A stretch of DNA of 30,992 nucleotides from CBDUQI01 sp965369325 (GTDB lineage Bacteria > Pseudomonadota > Gammaproteobacteria > Steroidobacterales > JBCBZW01). The DNA lies in contig CBDUQI010000051.1 of assembly GCA_965369325.1 (NCBI GenBank), forward strand, positions 1-30,992. Direction: 5' to 3'. This document shows positions 1 to 6,874 of the stretch, piece by piece (positions within the stretch are counted from its first letter, which is position 1; each line of letters opens with the position of its first letter). The notes beneath the pieces were generated by a model, which was not told the DNA's origin, ran no database searches, and saw only the letters and a program-made list of their open reading frames with translations. Both the position numbers and the translations under genes were made by a program.

Positions 1-814
1 GGGTTGGGGTAGTGCCGCCGCTGCCGCCCACCCGTACCAGTAGCCGCCGCTGCGGGTCGATGGCGCCTGCTGCATAGATTCGGTTGGGGCCGCCCGCCAA
101 TGCTCGGTAGGTTTGCCACTGACCGGTATCAGGATTCAATCGGGCAAGCGTTGCCCCGCCGCCATCACCCAAGTACCACACCGAGCCGGTGACCGGGTCG
201 AACACTGGGGTGCCGCCGGTAACGCCGTTCGGCGCGGGCACGTCCTCGGCGAAGTACGCCTCATCCCAGCGACCGCTGCCTGGATCGAACGCCTGTACCG
301 CTCGAGAGGAGCTCGCCCTGGGGAAAAAAAAGGGCGCACCGACAGCTACCATGCGATCGGACGTTGGCACGTACACCAATGTGTAGTACGTGTGCCTGGC
401 GCGCGGCTGGCCGTCGGGATACTGCGCGCTGGAGAGCTCGCCGCCCACCTCCACGGACGGTTCACTCAAACGCGACCAGCGCAGGCTCGCGATGTCAAAG
501 GCATAGACTTCGTTGCCTGCATAGTTGCCGTGCCCGCCACCCCAAACCAGCAGCCGGTTACGATTACTGTCGTAGACGCCACCGTTCCAGGCCTGCATGA
601 CTGAGCGCTGCCCGGTGCTACCGCTGTACTCGCACCGGTTGCTGCGGCAGGGGTTGAGCAGTTTAAGCTGGCTGTCGGGCACTTCGTACCAGTGCCCCGG
701 GGGGAGATCATCAAGCGGATGCGCCGAAAGGGTGGTGGCAAGCACAATGCCAGCCACGACATTGATGCATCGCGTGGTGCTAGCGGCGGTCCTTTGCCTG
801 CAACGTTGGCTCAT
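1..814 (-). CDS. Exported Kelch-type beta-propeller protein (C-terminus beyond left edge)
   Basis: This open frame starts at ATG 814-812 and reads without a stop to the window edge, giving at least 271 residues. The N-terminus has basic residues, then a hydrophobic stretch ending near ATTLSA, which looks like a signal peptide, so export is inferred. The mature part carries Kelch-like blades: a glycine-rich turn (LLVWGGGHGNYAGNEVYAFD) followed by a Trp about ten residues later, and further blades with FDPGSGRW and LNPDTGQW. Such propellers usually bind ligands or sugars; some are galactose-oxidase-like, but no active site can be judged from the visible part. It starts 6 bp after the stop of the upstream glycosyltransferase, so it is probably the distal gene of that operon. 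The codons for residues 162-164 contain an uninterrupted run of eight T on the coding strand. Confidence is high for the gene, moderate for the fold and low for any function. Confidence 0.85.
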   Translation of the reverse strand, partial: MSQRCRQRTAASTTRCINVVAGIVLATTLSAHPLDDLPPGHWYEVPDSQLKLLNPCRSNRCEYSGSTGQRSVMQAWNGGVYDSNRNRLLVWGGGHGNYAGNEVYAFDIASLRWSRLSEPSVEVGGELSSAQYPDGQPRARHTYYTLVYVPTSDRMVAVGAPFFFPRASSSRAVQAFDPGSGRWDEAYFAEDVPAPNGVTGGTPVFDPVTGSVWYLGDGGGATLARLNPDTGQWQTYRALAGGPNRIYAAGAIDPQRRLLVRVGGSGGTTPT

Positions 815-820
815 GGTGCA

Positions 821-1837
821 CTAGGCCGGGCTTTCCTGCACTCTGCTGCCGAGTTCGCTGCGTATCTGCACTGCCACCTCGCCCCAGCGCTGATGCTTGC
901 GCGCGCACAATTCCGCCGCCTCTTCGGTAAGGCGCGGCAGGTTGTCCTTCATTTCCCGAAAGCCACGCACGAGATCGTCCGGCGTGAGCTCGACATGCAC
1001 CGTACCCATCGGGAAAGCGTCGCGCAGGATCTGGAAATTCGAGGTGATCACCGGGCGCTTAAGGTACGTGGCTTCGTAAGCGCCGCGTTGCATGGTGTGG
1101 TCGCGAGTGGTCAGGCTGATGGCGGCATCGGTGCCGAGCAGTAAGCCAGCAAACTGGCCGCGTGAAATAAAGCCGGTGAGGTGTACGTTATCGGGCTTGC
1201 GCGCCAGCAACTGTGGGTCCGCCGAGGTGTGATCGCCTGTCACGTGAAAATTGATATCCGGCGTTTTGCTGGCTGCCTCGAAGAACAGATCTAGGGGCTC
1301 ATCTGGAGTGAAAGTGCAGACGAACGTCATATTGCAACCTTCAGGTAAGGGCATTGCGACCGGCTCCGGAAAGTCCACCGGCACGTCGGTCACGATACGG
1401 GCCTGGCCGCCCCAGCGCTCCACCGTGTCGGCCAGATGTTGATTGGTGACGATGGTGAACTGCGCACGCCGACAAAAGAAGGCCTGCGCCCACCACAGTT
1501 TTTTCCAGCGAGGGTTATCGAATGCACCGGTGTGTGCATCAATCACAAATTTGACCGGATGAAACAGGCTGTAGAGCCAGATAGGGACAGCCGCGGTAAA
1601 CGGCGGGCTCATCACAAACACCAGCCGCGGTGCCGTCTTGCCTAACAGCCGCCAGGTTTTGCGTCCCTGCGAGAGGTATTTGAACAGGATGGTGGAGGCC
1701 TTGCTGCCGTACTCCGGCGAGTACACCATGTGTGAGATGCCGCCCAGTCGTTTGGCCGTGGCATCGCTGCGGCTGCAATCCTCAGCCCAGGAAACGTACA
1801 GCAGGTCGGTGCTGCCATTGGTATCGTTTGGACTCAT
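821..1837 (-). CDS. Glycosyltransferase, GT-B fold (GT4-like)
   Basis: The protein has 338 residues from ATG 1837. An in-frame start at 1900 would add 21 Arg/His-rich residues that do not look like a glycosyltransferase N-terminus and would overlap the upstream gene, so I prefer 1837. An N-terminal Rossmann-like half includes FVMSPPF (about 74-80) and FVIDAHTGAF (about 97-106). The C-terminal half has a donor-site-like segment with HVTGDHT, VHLTGFISR and QRGAYEATYLKRPVITS. This suits a retaining GT-B enzyme that moves a sugar from a nucleotide donor at the cytoplasmic face of the inner membrane. The canonical E-x7-E is not obvious, so the GT4 assignment is loose. It lies 22 bp after the next glycosyltransferase gene and just before the Kelch gene, all on the minus strand. 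Donor and acceptor cannot be told from the sequence. Confidence 0.8.
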   Translation of the reverse strand: MSPNDTNGSTDLLYVSWAEDCSRSDATAKRLGGISHMVYSPEYGSKASTILFKYLSQGRKTWRLLGKTAPRLVFVMSPPFTAAVPIWLYSLFHPVKFVIDAHTGAFDNPRWKKLWWAQAFFCRRAQFTIVTNQHLADTVERWGGQARIVTDVPVDFPEPVAMPLPEGCNMTFVCTFTPDEPLDLFFEAASKTPDINFHVTGDHTSADPQLLARKPDNVHLTGFISRGQFAGLLLGTDAAISLTTRDHTMQRGAYEATYLKRPVITSNFQILRDAFPMGTVHVELTPDDLVRGFREMKDNLPRLTEEAAELCARKHQRWGEVAVQIRSELGSRVQESPA

Positions 1838-1859
1838 TGGTGTGTGTCTGCCTCTGGGC

Positions 1860-3128
1860 TCATGCCGCTGACGGTGGATTTTGCCCGGCCGCCAGCGCAT
1901 TGAAAATCTGCAATTGTCCCGCCGTAGTGGGGTCCCAGCTGAACCCTTCCGCGTAGGCCCGTGTGGCCTCGCGCGAGGGGTAGCGGTTAAACAGCGTAGT
2001 CACCGCATCTACCAGTGCAGTGGCGGTGCGATCCGCCATCAGTTCGCCCGCTTGCGGTGCCGCAATCACCTCAGGCGTACCCCACAGATTGGTGGCAAGC
2101 ACGGGCGTGCCGCAGGCCAGCGACTCCAGCAACACGTTGGCCATCCCCTCACGGCTTGAGGCTAGCACCAGCGCGTCGGCGGCACTGTAGTATGCCACCA
2201 GTTCGCTTTGTGGTCGGGTGCCTGCGAAGGTCACCCGGTCGGCAACCTGGCACTGTTCGGCCAGTTGGCGCAGCCGGCCTTCCCAGGGCCCGCCCCCGAC
2301 AATGACCAGATTGACCTGCGGCAATTGCGCCAGTGCCTCAATGATCAGGTGGTGGCCTTTGCGTTCGATCAGATGTCCAACCGAGAGCAGTGTGCGGCCC
2401 TGCATGGCGGTTTGTGTGCGCGCCTGCGCCTTGTCCATGGGGTGAAACAAAGTAAGGTCCACGCCGTTTCTAAGCACATGCACGCGCGACGAATTGGCGC
2501 CCAGCGCGACCAACGAATCGCGCAATGCTCCGCATACGGTAATCATTGCGCTGGCTTGCCCGGCCGCCCACTGGATCATTTTGCGGGGCAGCGTGTGCTG
2601 GGGAATCAGATTAATGTCGGTGCCGCGCGCGGTGATAACCACCGGCAGATTAAGCTCTCGTGCAAGGATCGCAGCGGCCACACCGTCGGGATAAAAATAG
2701 TGTGCATCAATCGCGTGTATCGGCCGTTGTTTGACCGCCGCGCGCACGGCTGGGCGGATCGCCTGCGCCATCAGCCACGGAGTGAGCGTCATACCTACTT
2801 TTGGAATCACCGGATAGCGGGGATAGGCGATATCGATGCCGTTGCGTTGGTCGGTTCGCTGCACGCCCGCGAACTGAGAGTAACTCCCAAACGCCTTACT
2901 TTTGAACGGAAACCAAGGCACTGGTGCGAGCACGCGTGCGGCGACCTCGCCGGTGGCGAGCAGATGGCGCAGCCGCGTCTCCACAAAGATACCGTGGCCG
3001 GGTTTCACATTATTCGGGTACAGGGTGCTCACCGTGAGTAGCTCAATCGGACGGGGCCCAATAGGCGTTGCCGTGGCCTCGCCGGCGGGCAGGTCGGACG
3101 CGGCGCGATTCATCTGAGGTACAGCCAT
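1860..3128 (-). CDS. Glycosyltransferase family 4 (exopolysaccharide cluster)
   Basis: This 422-residue protein is a clear GT4 enzyme. The N-terminal domain has the acceptor-side segment TLYPNNVKPGHGIFVETR (about 35-52) and IDAHYFYPDG (about 140-149). The C-terminal domain has LLSVGHLIERKGH (about 247-259), VIVGGGPWEG (275-284) and the E-x7-E donor motif with Glu327 and Glu335 in SSREGMANVLLESLACGTP. Family members retain anomeric configuration and add hexoses to lipid-linked oligosaccharides. The first ATG (3128) is used here. ATG 3113, which begins MNRAASD, is equally possible, and neither has a good ribosome site. It is the first gene of a leftward operon with the next glycosyltransferase and the Kelch gene, and a candidate promoter lies at 3210-3237. 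The sugar specificity is unknown. Confidence 0.9.
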   Translation of the reverse strand: MAVPQMNRAASDLPAGEATATPIGPRPIELLTVSTLYPNNVKPGHGIFVETRLRHLLATGEVAARVLAPVPWFPFKSKAFGSYSQFAGVQRTDQRNGIDIAYPRYPVIPKVGMTLTPWLMAQAIRPAVRAAVKQRPIHAIDAHYFYPDGVAAAILARELNLPVVITARGTDINLIPQHTLPRKMIQWAAGQASAMITVCGALRDSLVALGANSSRVHVLRNGVDLTLFHPMDKAQARTQTAMQGRTLLSVGHLIERKGHHLIIEALAQLPQVNLVIVGGGPWEGRLRQLAEQCQVADRVTFAGTRPQSELVAYYSAADALVLASSREGMANVLLESLACGTPVLATNLWGTPEVIAAPQAGELMADRTATALVDAVTTLFNRYPSREATRAYAEGFSWDPTTAGQLQIFNALAAGQNPPSAA

Positions 3129-3209
3129 GGCGAGGTATTGTAGTGCTCGTGCTCGGCCACGCCCCGGGTTTTATTGAGGCTGGCGGGCAATTTATTGTTT
3201 CCAAACGAT

Positions 3210-3237
3210 ATTTTAGGCTAGTGAGCACGCGTCGCAA
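3210..3237 (-). promoter_or_regulatory. Candidate sigma-70 promoter for the leftward glycosyltransferase operon
   Basis: On the minus strand TTGCGA (3237-3232) is followed after 16 bases by TAAAAT (3215-3210). This matches the consensus at 4 of 6 and 5 of 6 positions. Transcription would begin near 3203 and leave a leader of about 75 bases before the ATG at 3128. It is a pattern match only. Confidence 0.4.
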
Positions 3238-3292
3238 AGTAGCAACAACTAGCCCGGAGCCGGTTAACATAGTATAGCTGTACGGTCTACGT

Positions 3293-3340
3293 GGTAACGA
3301 GAGCTAAGTCGCAAAAATTTGTGCTCTGGCGCTCGTTACC
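3293..3340. repeat. Inverted repeat GGTAACGAG / CTCGTTACC
   Basis: GGTAACGAG at 3293-3301 is the exact reverse complement of CTCGTTACC at 3332-3340. Inside, AGAGC (3300-3304) could alternatively pair with GCTCT (3323-3327). It may be an operator or a stem-loop in the TPR gene leader. Confidence 0.5.
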
Positions 3341-3453
3341 GACAGGGCGAGGGTCGTCAGAGGAAAGACAACAACTGTGGATTCCTGTGGCAGGACGCCC
3401 AAGGCGGGCGAGTCGCCTGCTAAACTAAGAGATCAATCGCCAGGAGCTTTTCG

Positions 3454-4206
3454 ATGATGCATAACAGCCCAAATGTTCGCGACGCCGCAGCACGTCCTCC
3501 CAGGACAGCCCCCGGTGCGTGGAGCATCGGTGCGTGGGCGTTAGCTGCGCTGGTCGTGATGCTGATGCCCAGCAGCGACGCGCTGGCACAACAGCGCGTA
3601 TTCGTTGGCAGTTGTGGTGTGCTTGAAAACGCTTACGGGCCGTGGAACTACACCGACCCGGTGCACTACAAAGAAAAGCTCCCTATTGTGGAGAAAATCC
3701 ACTTTTTCCGCGCGATAGAGCAACTGGATCCGACCAAGGTTGACGGCATGTCGACCGGCGTCGGTCGCAACATCGACTACGTACTGCGTGCCTTCCCTAA
3801 CCATCATCGTGCGCTGGATGCAATGGGCCGTTGGCACGTGCAAACCGGGCAGCCTAAACCGCCCGGCTCGCGATACTCGGTGGACTGCTGGTTTGAGCGC
3901 GCGATGAAATTTCAGCCCGCGGACGGAACTGTGCGCATGCTGTACGGCATCTACAAAGCCCGCCTGGGCATGAACAAAAAGGCGCTGGAGTACTACAGTC
4001 ATGCCGAGGCATTGATGCCGGAGTCATCCGAGCTGCACTACAACCTGGGCCTGTTGCTAACCAATCTGGATCGCCACGCAGACGCGTTGTCGCATGCGCA
4101 ACGCGCCTATGCGATGGGGTTTCCGCTACCTGGGTTAAAACGTCGGCTGATTAAGTCGGGCCACTGGGTGGAGCCACCACCCGCACTCGAGACCGCCTCG
4201 GAGTAG
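3454..4206 (+). CDS. Exported TPR-repeat protein of the exopolysaccharide cluster
   Basis: This 250-residue protein starts at ATG 3454, seven bases after a strong AGGAG. A second ATG follows immediately and is less likely. The N-terminus has a basic stretch, a hydrophobic segment (about 26-43) and a likely signal-peptidase site after SDALA, so the mature protein should be periplasmic or outside the cell. The mature N-terminal region has a GSCGVLENAYGPWNYTDP segment and a DYVLRAFPNHHRALDAM block. About residues 150-230 form two or three TPR-like helical pairs, for example LYGIYKARLGMNKKALEYYS and LHYNLGLLLTNLDRHADAL. TPR proteins in such clusters usually serve as scaffolds for assembly or export, and that role is inferred here. 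The next gene follows after 6 bp, so the two are probably co-transcribed. Confidence 0.85.
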   Translation: MMHNSPNVRDAAARPPRTAPGAWSIGAWALAALVVMLMPSSDALAQQRVFVGSCGVLENAYGPWNYTDPVHYKEKLPIVEKIHFFRAIEQLDPTKVDGMSTGVGRNIDYVLRAFPNHHRALDAMGRWHVQTGQPKPPGSRYSVDCWFERAMKFQPADGTVRMLYGIYKARLGMNKKALEYYSHAEALMPESSELHYNLGLLLTNLDRHADALSHAQRAYAMGFPLPGLKRRLIKSGHWVEPPPALETASE

Positions 4207-4212
4207 CCGCCT

Positions 4213-5382
4213 GTGCGTTTGGGGATTGCGGGGGCATTGTTGTTGGCGCTGGGCGTGATGCTCGGCGACTGCGCGCCAGCGGCGCCGCTCGGGGAATGCA
4301 GCTCAGAGGCTGGCCGCGCATACGATCCCTCGCTGGTCATGTGTGAGCCGTTCGATTCGCCGCAATGGGCGCAGAAAAATGGCTTTGCGCCGCGCGGCGG
4401 GCGCACGCGTTCGGGCACCATTGATCCACAAAAACACCTGGCTTATGCGCAGATCACCGATAAAGACTGCCGTGCCGGAAGCTGCCTGAAGTTGACCGCC
4501 AAGCAGTTCGTTAACAACTCGCTGAACGTACACTGGCCGTTGAAAAACGCGGGCCTGAAACCGCAGGAACTGTATTTTCGCTACTACCTGAAACTGGGGG
4601 CAGACTGGAATCCAAGGGCTTGTGGAAGTGACGGTTCGACCGGCCCGGCCGCCGGTAAATTTCCCGGTTTCGCCGATATTCGCGAGAGCAAGGACCCTGG
4701 CGGCAAATGTGGCAACGGTGGTGACAAGAGCGATGGCAAGCGATGTTTTTCCGCGCGCGGTGTGTTCCATGGTTGCGCTGACACCGCTGGTATCAAAGGC
4801 ATGCCGTATGAGAATACCTGCCAGTGGGTAGACGGCGCGGCCACCCGCATTGGTAACTATCTTTACTTACCCGATACCACCACCACCTTTGGCTCCAACG
4901 CGCTATGGGACTTTGTGCCCGAGCATCAAACGATGGGCTCGGACCATACCGGCACTTGTCGTCGGGCCCGCGCGGGGGCTGAGGAACGTTCGTGCTACTG
5001 CCGTTCAGAAAACAACTTCTTCTGCGGTATGGGAACGGGCGGCATGCTGCAGCCAGAGCGCTGGTACGCGGTGGAAACCTATGTGCGACTGAATACGCCG
5101 GGGCAGGACGACGGGGTGCTGCGCGGCTGGATAGATGGTGAGCTCAGTTACCAAAAAGAAAACGCCGTGTTCCGCAAGCCAGGCCATGACGATTTGCATC
5201 TGCGCACCATTTGGTTGAACGTATACAAAGGCGGATCGAAGGGCAATTGCGATACCGGCCATGTGTACCTGGATCAGATGGTGGTATCGCGGGATTACAT
5301 CGGGCCGCTGCGCGGGGACGCGTATGAAGACAGCGCGTTACCCGAAGATCCGCCAGTCCTTGAATCGCCGGTGACGCCCTAG
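4213..5382 (+). CDS. Exported Cys-rich protein, polysaccharide lyase-like (PL14-like) fold suspected
   Basis: The frame starts at GTG 4213, 6 bp after the TPR gene, and encodes 389 residues. A hydrophobic N-terminus (about 1-19) suggests export. A Cys follows in LGDC, but Asp before the Cys does not fit a lipobox, so I favour an ordinary signal peptide. There are about 15 cysteines, which fits disulfides in an oxidising compartment. The segments LYFRYYLKLGADWNP, GKFPGFADI, WYAVETYVRLNTPG and GVLRGWIDGEL resemble the jelly-roll core of PL14-type lyases and related glycan-binding proteins, where long beta strands form the substrate groove. I recognise this by pattern only and cannot assign catalytic residues. 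Next to an AlgD-containing cluster, a uronate-polymer lyase or binding protein is a reasonable inference. Its stop codon overlaps that of the convergent glycosyltransferase. Confidence 0.75.
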   Translation: MRLGIAGALLLALGVMLGDCAPAAPLGECSSEAGRAYDPSLVMCEPFDSPQWAQKNGFAPRGGRTRSGTIDPQKHLAYAQITDKDCRAGSCLKLTAKQFVNNSLNVHWPLKNAGLKPQELYFRYYLKLGADWNPRACGSDGSTGPAAGKFPGFADIRESKDPGGKCGNGGDKSDGKRCFSARGVFHGCADTAGIKGMPYENTCQWVDGAATRIGNYLYLPDTTTTFGSNALWDFVPEHQTMGSDHTGTCRRARAGAEERSCYCRSENNFFCGMGTGGMLQPERWYAVETYVRLNTPGQDDGVLRGWIDGELSYQKENAVFRKPGHDDLHLRTIWLNVYKGGSKGNCDTGHVYLDQMVVSRDYIGPLRGDAYEDSALPEDPPVLESPVTP

Positions 5383-6638
5383 CTTTCGATGACGCTGTCT
5401 AACAGATCGGCCAGCACCGCGCTTTGCGCCTTGCGCGAGTAGGCCGATGCCGTTTCAATCTGTGCGCCTTTGGCCGTCCCATTTTTTATCCCGTTGATAA
5501 AGCGCATCAGCGCCAGCTTGATATCGTCTTTGTCGTCCAGCTGAGTAAGCTCACCCACGCCTGCGGTGCGCATGGTGCCGGCGGTATCGCCGAGCCTGTC
5601 AGTCAGCGCCAGTATCGGGCGTCCGCTGCGGAAGTACTCATACAGTTTGGCCGGGATCTGGTGGTTGCAGTTGGCCGCCTGAAATAACAGCAAGCCATCG
5701 GCCGAGAGCATTTCTGCTAATGCCTCCTGATAGCTGACTGAGGGCGCCAGCGACACCAGATCGTTAATACGGTGTTGGTCCAGCATCGGGCGGTATTTGT
5801 CATCATGCGCGGTTGCGCGCAGCACAATCTGCACTGTACCCGCACCCAGTTGTCCCTCATCTCGCAGTTCGGCCAGTGCCGCGAAAAACGCCCGCGGGTC
5901 GCGTTCGGACGGGTACAGAATGCCACTGTGGACAAAACGCAACGGTGCCTGTGCCTCAGCTTGACCGGGCTGGCCGGCGTTGATGTGCAGGGACTGGGCG
6001 CCGCGAAAATTCTCTTCATCGTAACCATTTGGGATGCAGGCCCAGGCTGACTTCGGACAGTCCGGGTAGCGCTCGCGATACATGGCGGTGGTGCCAGGGG
6101 TGGTAAAAACCGAGTGAGCAGCACGCTGGACGGCGCGCTTCTCGATCCAGCGGTAGATAGACCGCGTGCGCGGATCGGGCGGATAGTCATCCTCCGTCAT
6201 CGAATCGCGAAAGTCCGCAACCCAGGGCAACCCACTTAATTTGGCCAGTGTGAGCCCGATCAGGTGGGCGGTGGCGATGGGATAAGTGGACCAGATAAGC
6301 TGCGGTGACCACTTTCGAATCAAACTAAGTCCGGCCGGTACCGCGCCCACCCACCAGGAACTCCAGCGGTCGGGCCAGGCAAAAAAATCCGGGTACGCGC
6401 CACGAATAGACAGGTGTCGGGCAGCGTCTAGGGCAAATGCGCGCTGCACGTGCACCTGCTCGGGAATTTCCGCCAGTTGATCCTCGCCGGTGCGCACATA
6501 GGCACGAGGGTTCACACTCAACACAGTAGCCTGCCAGTCGTGTGACAGCAGATAATTGGAGAACTTTAGGGTGCGTTGTAACCCACTGCTGCCCCGCATG
6601 GGCGGATAGTGGTAGGCGATCATCAGTACGCGCTTCAT
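5379..6638 (-). CDS. Glycosyltransferase, GT4-like
   Basis: This protein has 419 residues from ATG 6638, where MKRVLMIAYHYPP is a typical GT-B first strand; AGGA lies 12 bases upstream. An upstream in-frame start at 6743 would add 35 residues of low-complexity sequence and is less likely. The N-terminal half includes SSGLQRTLKFSNYL (17-30) and WVADFRDSMTEDDYPP (139-154). The C-terminal half has CIPNGYDEENF, FVHSGILYPSERDP and a donor-site-like PAKLYEYFRSGRPILAL near the end. Related enzymes are common in exosortase-associated and capsule clusters and act on lipid-linked glycans in the cytoplasm. It converges with the lyase-like gene, the two stop codons sharing CTAG at 5379-5382, and it diverges from the amidotransferase gene. 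Substrates are unknown. Confidence 0.85.
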   Translation of the reverse strand: MKRVLMIAYHYPPMRGSSGLQRTLKFSNYLLSHDWQATVLSVNPRAYVRTGEDQLAEIPEQVHVQRAFALDAARHLSIRGAYPDFFAWPDRWSSWWVGAVPAGLSLIRKWSPQLIWSTYPIATAHLIGLTLAKLSGLPWVADFRDSMTEDDYPPDPRTRSIYRWIEKRAVQRAAHSVFTTPGTTAMYRERYPDCPKSAWACIPNGYDEENFRGAQSLHINAGQPGQAEAQAPLRFVHSGILYPSERDPRAFFAALAELRDEGQLGAGTVQIVLRATAHDDKYRPMLDQHRINDLVSLAPSVSYQEALAEMLSADGLLLFQAANCNHQIPAKLYEYFRSGRPILALTDRLGDTAGTMRTAGVGELTQLDDKDDIKLALMRFINGIKNGTAKGAQIETASAYSRKAQSAVLADLLDSVIES

Positions 6639-6713
6639 CGGGATGCGTATTCCTGGCAGTCTGGGCATCGGCCGGTTCTGGTCGGCGAGTGTACCATTGC
6701 CGGGCGCCGCTCG

Positions 6714-6748
6714 CGCCAGTGGTGGCCAGTGGTGGGCCAGCACTGGCG
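6714..6748. repeat. Tandem and inverted repeats in the divergent region before the amidotransferase gene
   Basis: CCAGTGGTGG occurs twice in tandem (6716-6725 and 6726-6735). CGCCAGTG (6714-6721) is the reverse complement of CACTGGCG (6741-6748). The 236 bp between the two divergent genes hold nothing else clear except a run of eight C at 6832-6839. The arrangement looks like an operator but may be chance in GC-rich DNA. Confidence 0.45.
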
Positions 6749-6874
6749 ACTGTCACCCAACGCGCTAGATGTGAGCCAGGCCGCCGCCGTGAGCCGGGCT
6801 CGCCCAAGTGTGAGATAGCGCATTGGCATCGCCCCCCCCACATGATGTAATGCAGGCAGAACAACGCAATCCGT

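Larger units (their letters stand above)
3129..3453. other. Divergent intergenic region, 325 bp
   Basis: No coding region is seen between the leftward glycosyltransferase operon and the rightward TPR gene. The half next to the glycosyltransferase is relatively AT-rich and holds the candidate sigma-70 promoter. The middle holds a 9-base inverted repeat at 3293-3340. The TPR gene has a good ribosome site (AGGAG at 3442-3446) but I see no convincing sigma-70 or sigma-54 promoter for it. Confidence 0.7.

Noticed and set aside
2208..3041. Open frame of 277 codons on the plus strand
   Set aside because: Lies antisense inside the GT4 gene, which has full family motifs on the other strand.
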